Assembly: GCA_023146135.1 (NCBI GenBank) | Contig: JAGLCR010000002.1 | Location: 1-64,000 of the forward strand | DNA length: 64,000 bases | Origin: Bacteroidales bacterium | GTDB lineage: Bacteria > Bacteroidota > Bacteroidia > Bacteroidales > UBA1556 | Direction of reading: 5' to 3' | In this document: positions 59,839-64,000 of the stretch, piece by piece | How the letters are laid out: every line of letters begins with the position of its first letter | Numbering within the stretch: position 1 is the stretch's first letter | Translations under genes and position numbers: made by a program | Notes under the pieces: generated by a model | Told to the model about the DNA's origin: nothing | The model's input: only the letters and a program-made list of their open reading frames with translations | Database searches by the model: none

Positions 59839-60927
59839 ATGAAGAATAATTACTGCGTAATAATGGCTGGCGGAATTGGTGCTCGATTTTGGCCAATGAG
59901 CAAAACAGCTCGCCCAAAACAATTTATTGATATTTTGGGAACAGGGGAAACCTTAATTCAACAAACGTTTAACCGTTTTTTAAAAATTTGTCCTCCTGAG
60001 AATATTCTCGTTGTTACCAACGATCAGTATAAGGATTTAGTTTTAGAGCAACTTCCACTATTGAAAGAAAATCAGGTTTTATGTGAGCCATCTCGTAGAA
60101 ATACCGCGCCATGTATCGCCTATGCAAATTATAGAATATTAGCAGAAAATCCTGATGCTCGTGTTGTGGTAGCTCCGTCCGATCATATTATTATGAAAGA
60201 GGATGTTTTTGTAAATGTGGTTACCGAGGCTTTGGATGTGGTTGAAAAAAATGATTGGCTACTTACCCTCGGAATAAAGCCGAGCCGTCCTGATACTGGT
60301 TACGGATACATTCAATATAATGGCGATACTCCATACAAAAGTAATGAGGACATAAAAAAAGTAAAGACATTTACTGAGAAGCCACAGCTCGAAATGGCGA
60401 AAGAGTTTCTCGAAAGTGGTGATTTCCTTTGGAATGCAGGTATCTTTATATGGAGTTTGAAAAGTATAATGGCAGCTTTTACCAATTATCTTCCCGAAGT
60501 TGACTCCCTATTTAATGGGGGTATTGGAAAATATAATACAGCGGAGGAAACTGCTTTTATCAATGATACCTACTCTGTTTGTACCAATATTTCAATTGAT
60601 TATGGAGTGATGGAAAAAGCGGAAAATGTGTATGTATATGCTGCCGATTTTGGATGGTCTGATTTGGGAACTTGGGGTTCATTATACGAGATTAAAGAAA
60701 AAGATGCTGGTAATAATGCTATTATCGGTAATAATGTAATGACCTACGATTCGAAAAACTGTATCGTTAACGTGCCTAAAAATAAATTGGTAGTTATTCA
60801 TGGCCTTGACGACTATATTGTTGCTGAGGGGGATCAATCACTACTTATTTGTCGTAAAGAGGATGAGCAGATGATTAGAAATATCGTGAATGATATACGT
60901 ATCGAAAAAGGGGAACAATATATTTAG
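59839..60927 (+). CDS. manC: Mannose-1-phosphate guanylyltransferase
   Basis: MAGGIGARFWPMSKTARPKQF; FTEKP; DYGVMEKAENV. Confidence 0.93.
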   Translation: MKNNYCVIMAGGIGARFWPMSKTARPKQFIDILGTGETLIQQTFNRFLKICPPENILVVTNDQYKDLVLEQLPLLKENQVLCEPSRRNTAPCIAYANYRILAENPDARVVVAPSDHIIMKEDVFVNVVTEALDVVEKNDWLLTLGIKPSRPDTGYGYIQYNGDTPYKSNEDIKKVKTFTEKPQLEMAKEFLESGDFLWNAGIFIWSLKSIMAAFTNYLPEVDSLFNGGIGKYNTAEETAFINDTYSVCTNISIDYGVMEKAENVYVYAADFGWSDLGTWGSLYEIKEKDAGNNAIIGNNVMTYDSKNCIVNVPKNKLVVIHGLDDYIVAEGDQSLLICRKEDEQMIRNIVNDIRIEKGEQYI

Positions 60928-61027
60928 GTATTAGATTTAACCTATTTATCGACTTAATGATAATTATAGAGTATTAATCATTATTATACTGTTATATAAC
61001 AGCATATCAACCAAATAAATTATACAT

Positions 61028-63208
61028 ATGAAAAAGAATATATTATTATTGCTTGTTGTTGGGCTATTGTCTACAACGTTTGCTAGCAAAGCTAAAGCAG
61101 ATGAAGGTATGTGGTTACCTTTCCTTATCAAACGTTTGAACTACGTTGATATGCAGAAAGAAGGATTGAAACTTACTGCAGAAGAAATTTATAGTGCTAA
61201 TCATTCCAGTTTGAAAGATGCAATTATTCAATTAGGCAATGGTTGTACTGGCGAGATAATTTCAAACGAAGGTTTGATTTTGACGAATCACCATTGTGGT
61301 TTTGGAAGTATACAATCGCATTCTACAGTGGAGCACGATTATTTGACTGATGGTTTTTGGGCTATGAATAAGCAAGATGAATTGCCAAACCCAGGATTCT
61401 TTGTTAAATTCCTTGTGCGTATTGACGATGTTACCACCAAAGTATTGGCTAATGTAAATGATGATATGACTGAGGAGGAGCGATCGTTGGAAATATCAAA
61501 GATAATTAGAGTCTTACGTGATAGTAATTCCGTATCAGGAAAATATGATGTAGTTATTAAGCCCTTCTTTAATGGAAATGAATATTATATGTTTATTATG
61601 CAAACCTATAATGATGTACGCTTAGTTGGTGCACCTCCTTCATCTATTGGTAAATATGGTGGAGATACTGACAACTGGATGTGGCCACGCCATACTGGTG
61701 ATTTCTCCATGTTTCGTGTTTATACTGCCCCCGACGGAAGTCCAGCAAAATATTCAAAGGATAATATTCCAATGAAGCCTAAGCACTTTCTTCCTGTTTC
61801 GGTTGATGGTGTAAAGGAAAATGACTTTGCTATGATTATGGGATATCCTGGAAGCACCGATCGTTATTTGACTTCTTATGGTGTTCATCATAATCTAAAC
61901 CTAGTGTATCCTACACGAATTAAAATTCGTCGTGCCAAGCTAGATATTTATTCTGAGGATATGAAAGCGGATCCTAAAGTGCGTATTCAGTATGCTTCAA
62001 AATATGCTCGTGTAGCAAATTATTGGAAAAACTTTATCGGCATGAGCAAGGGTTTAAGAAAACTCAAGGTTGCTGAGAAAAAAGAAGAGACAGAAGATAA
62101 ACTAAGCCAATGGATTGCCTTGGATGAAAGTAGAAAAGCTAAATATGGTAATGCATTGACAGATATTGACTCTGCTTATATGGTGATTGATAAATACACT
62201 GTTCAGAAATATTATTATTATGAGGCGATTAAATATGGTCCTGAGATACTTAATGCTAGTGCTTCATATAAGAGCTTAATGGCTCAGCTTAAAAATAGAA
62301 AAGTAGACCAAGGTGAAATAGCTAAAATTACCACATCATTGAAAAAGAAGGCGGATGCATTTTTTAAGGATTATAACTTGCCGACTGATAAAAAACTGTT
62401 TTCGAAGATGATGCAAATGTATCACCAAAATGTGCTTGAAGATCAGCAGCCAAAGTATTTAATAGAAGCTTCAATAGATTATGAGTTAGATTATGATAAG
62501 ATGGCTGACAAAGTATTTTCAAACACCATGTTTTGTGATAAGGATAAGCTAGCCAAATTTTTAGATAATCCATCAGCTAAAGTGCTAGCAAACGATCCTG
62601 CCTATATTGTTATGAAAGCGTTTAGCGATAATTTTGATAAGTTCAAAAAGGAATCTGAAAAAGCTTCTGAGCAATTAGCAAAAGGAAATCGTCTGTTTAT
62701 CCAAGCTTTGCAGCTAATGGAAAAAGATAAAAAGTTTTATCCTGATGCTAACTTTACCATGCGATTAACTTATGGTAAGGTAAAAGGATATGATGCCGCT
62801 GATGCTATTCATTATAAATACTATACTACCATAGATGGTTTAATGGCTAAAGAAGACCCAAATAATCCTGAGTTTATTGTTCCTGCAAAGCTAAAAGAAC
62901 TTTATGAAGCTAAAGATTATGGTATCTATGGAGAGGGAAATACCTTGCATGTATGCTTTTTATCAAATAACGATATTACTGGTGGTAATTCAGGAAGCCC
63001 GGTTATTAATGGTAAAGGAGAATTAATTGGATTGGCTTTTGATGGAAACTGGGAAGCTATGAGTGGGGATATTGCTTTTGAACCCGAATTACAAAGAACC
63101 ATATCAGTTGATATTAGATATGTTTTGTTTATTATTGATAAGTTTGCAGGTGCAGCTAATCTAATTGATGAAATGAAATTTGTGGGTAATAATGCAAAGA
63201 AGAATTAG
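61028..63208 (+). CDS. S46-family dipeptidyl-peptidase, DPP7-like
   Basis: TNHHCGFGSIQSHS; TDNWMWPRHTGDFS; TGGNSGSPVINGKGELIGLAFDGNWEAMSGD. Confidence 0.94.
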   Translation: MKKNILLLLVVGLLSTTFASKAKADEGMWLPFLIKRLNYVDMQKEGLKLTAEEIYSANHSSLKDAIIQLGNGCTGEIISNEGLILTNHHCGFGSIQSHSTVEHDYLTDGFWAMNKQDELPNPGFFVKFLVRIDDVTTKVLANVNDDMTEEERSLEISKIIRVLRDSNSVSGKYDVVIKPFFNGNEYYMFIMQTYNDVRLVGAPPSSIGKYGGDTDNWMWPRHTGDFSMFRVYTAPDGSPAKYSKDNIPMKPKHFLPVSVDGVKENDFAMIMGYPGSTDRYLTSYGVHHNLNLVYPTRIKIRRAKLDIYSEDMKADPKVRIQYASKYARVANYWKNFIGMSKGLRKLKVAEKKEETEDKLSQWIALDESRKAKYGNALTDIDSAYMVIDKYTVQKYYYYEAIKYGPEILNASASYKSLMAQLKNRKVDQGEIAKITTSLKKKADAFFKDYNLPTDKKLFSKMMQMYHQNVLEDQQPKYLIEASIDYELDYDKMADKVFSNTMFCDKDKLAKFLDNPSAKVLANDPAYIVMKAFSDNFDKFKKESEKASEQLAKGNRLFIQALQLMEKDKKFYPDANFTMRLTYGKVKGYDAADAIHYKYYTTIDGLMAKEDPNNPEFIVPAKLKELYEAKDYGIYGEGNTLHVCFLSNNDITGGNSGSPVINGKGELIGLAFDGNWEAMSGDIAFEPELQRTISVDIRYVLFIIDKFAGAANLIDEMKFVGNNAKKN

Positions 63209-63241
63209 ACTAATCTAGTTATTTTAAGTTTTTATCTAAAG

Positions 63242-63276
63242 AAAAGCCCCATTAGTATTTGCTAATGGGGCTTTTT
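63242..63276 (+). terminator. Intrinsic terminator
   Basis: aaaagccccattag-tattt-gctaatggggctttttt-type stem-loop. Confidence 0.92.
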
Positions 63277-63295
63277 AGGTATTAATTGTGTAATA

Positions 63296-63553
63296 TTATT
63301 GGTTATACCAAGATTTCTTTCGGTAATTTCTTTTATGTTTGATGTTATAAGTGGAGGCTGTTTTAGTCTTCTTTTTGCGAAGCTTCTTCTGATACGTGCC
63401 TTTGTTTTTCTTTCTTTTCTTGGTAGTTGAGCGGCGTTTCTTTACCATTCGCTTATACCTATGCTGACTGCATGAGCTAATGCTAAGGCCACCTATTAAT
63501 AAAAATATTATGAGTAAAGTGCGGTTAAAAATAAGATGTTTCTTCTTTTTCAT
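63296..63553 (-). CDS. Small, very basic lipoprotein-like hypothetical protein
   Basis: 85 aa; N-terminal hydrophobic segment ending ISSC; remainder Lys/Arg-rich. Confidence 0.55.
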   Translation of the reverse strand: MKKKKHLIFNRTLLIIFLLIGGLSISSCSQHRYKRMVKKRRSTTKKRKKNKGTYQKKLRKKKTKTASTYNIKHKRNYRKKSWYNQ

Positions 63554-63698
63554 AGTAACTATAATTTGGCCTTGTAATTTTAGTTTATAGATTGCGAATT
63601 TACCAAATCTTATACAGAAATAAAAAAATAATGTTACAGAGTATATTTATTATATTTTTGCACACTATTCAATAAAACAAAAACAAAATACCTTTTCA

Positions 63699-64000
63699 AT
63701 GAACCTAGGTCGTATAATCATAAGTTTTTCTTTTTTTTTATTTTTCTCAACCACAGTTTTTGCTCAATTGAGTGGCACAAAAACCATTGGTGGTACTAGT
63801 CCCGATTATGCTACATTTTCCGCTGCAGCTACAGATTTGAATACTAATGGTGTTAATGGTGCAGTGATATTTAATGTAGCTCCAGGCACTTATATTGAGC
63901 AATTTACCTTGTCAAATATTGTGGGTACTAATAGCGTTAATACTATTACTTTTCAATCTAGTAATGGGGATAGCACTTCGGTGATTATACAATATGCATC
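63699..64000 (+). CDS. Partial secreted protein, runs off the window end
   Basis: Open frame MNLGRIIISFSFFLFFSTTVFAQLSGTKTIGGTSPDYATFSAAATDLNTNGVNGAVIFNVAPGTYIEQFTL... with signal peptide and no stop. Confidence 0.8.
   Translation, partial: MNLGRIIISFSFFLFFSTTVFAQLSGTKTIGGTSPDYATFSAAATDLNTNGVNGAVIFNVAPGTYIEQFTLSNIVGTNSVNTITFQSSNGDSTSVIIQYA

Overview
The window looks like a core-genome segment of a Bacteroidetes bacterium: AT-rich, TAnnTTTG-type -7 promoter elements, several T9SS-type secreted proteins, acpP-fabF-rnc and rimP-nusA-infB operons. I support about 45 coding regions, two tRNAs (Leu-CAA, Gln-TTG) and several strong intrinsic terminators. Main accessory or regulatory points: (1) a 9.0-18.8 kb minus-strand block (MMPL/RND exporter, LolA-like protein, OMPLA-like phospholipase, DUF1302-like barrel, poly-ferredoxin membrane protein, cupin, TetR regulator) in which three promoter regions carry nearly the same 20-bp palindrome, suggesting one TetR regulon; (2) a structured 5' leader with an intrinsic terminator just before a TonB-dependent receptor start codon; (3) a small degraded island between tRNA-Leu and 41.2 kb with a serine-recombinase C-terminal remnant, an orphan RHS-core tip with a possible immunity lipoprotein, and nested attC-like inverted repeats; (4) an EF-G paralog without the canonical switch II histidine; (5) a phosphofructokinase with PPi-type signature residues. 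No CRISPR array, rRNA or intact transposon was seen. All family calls come from reading motifs by eye; no database search was run.
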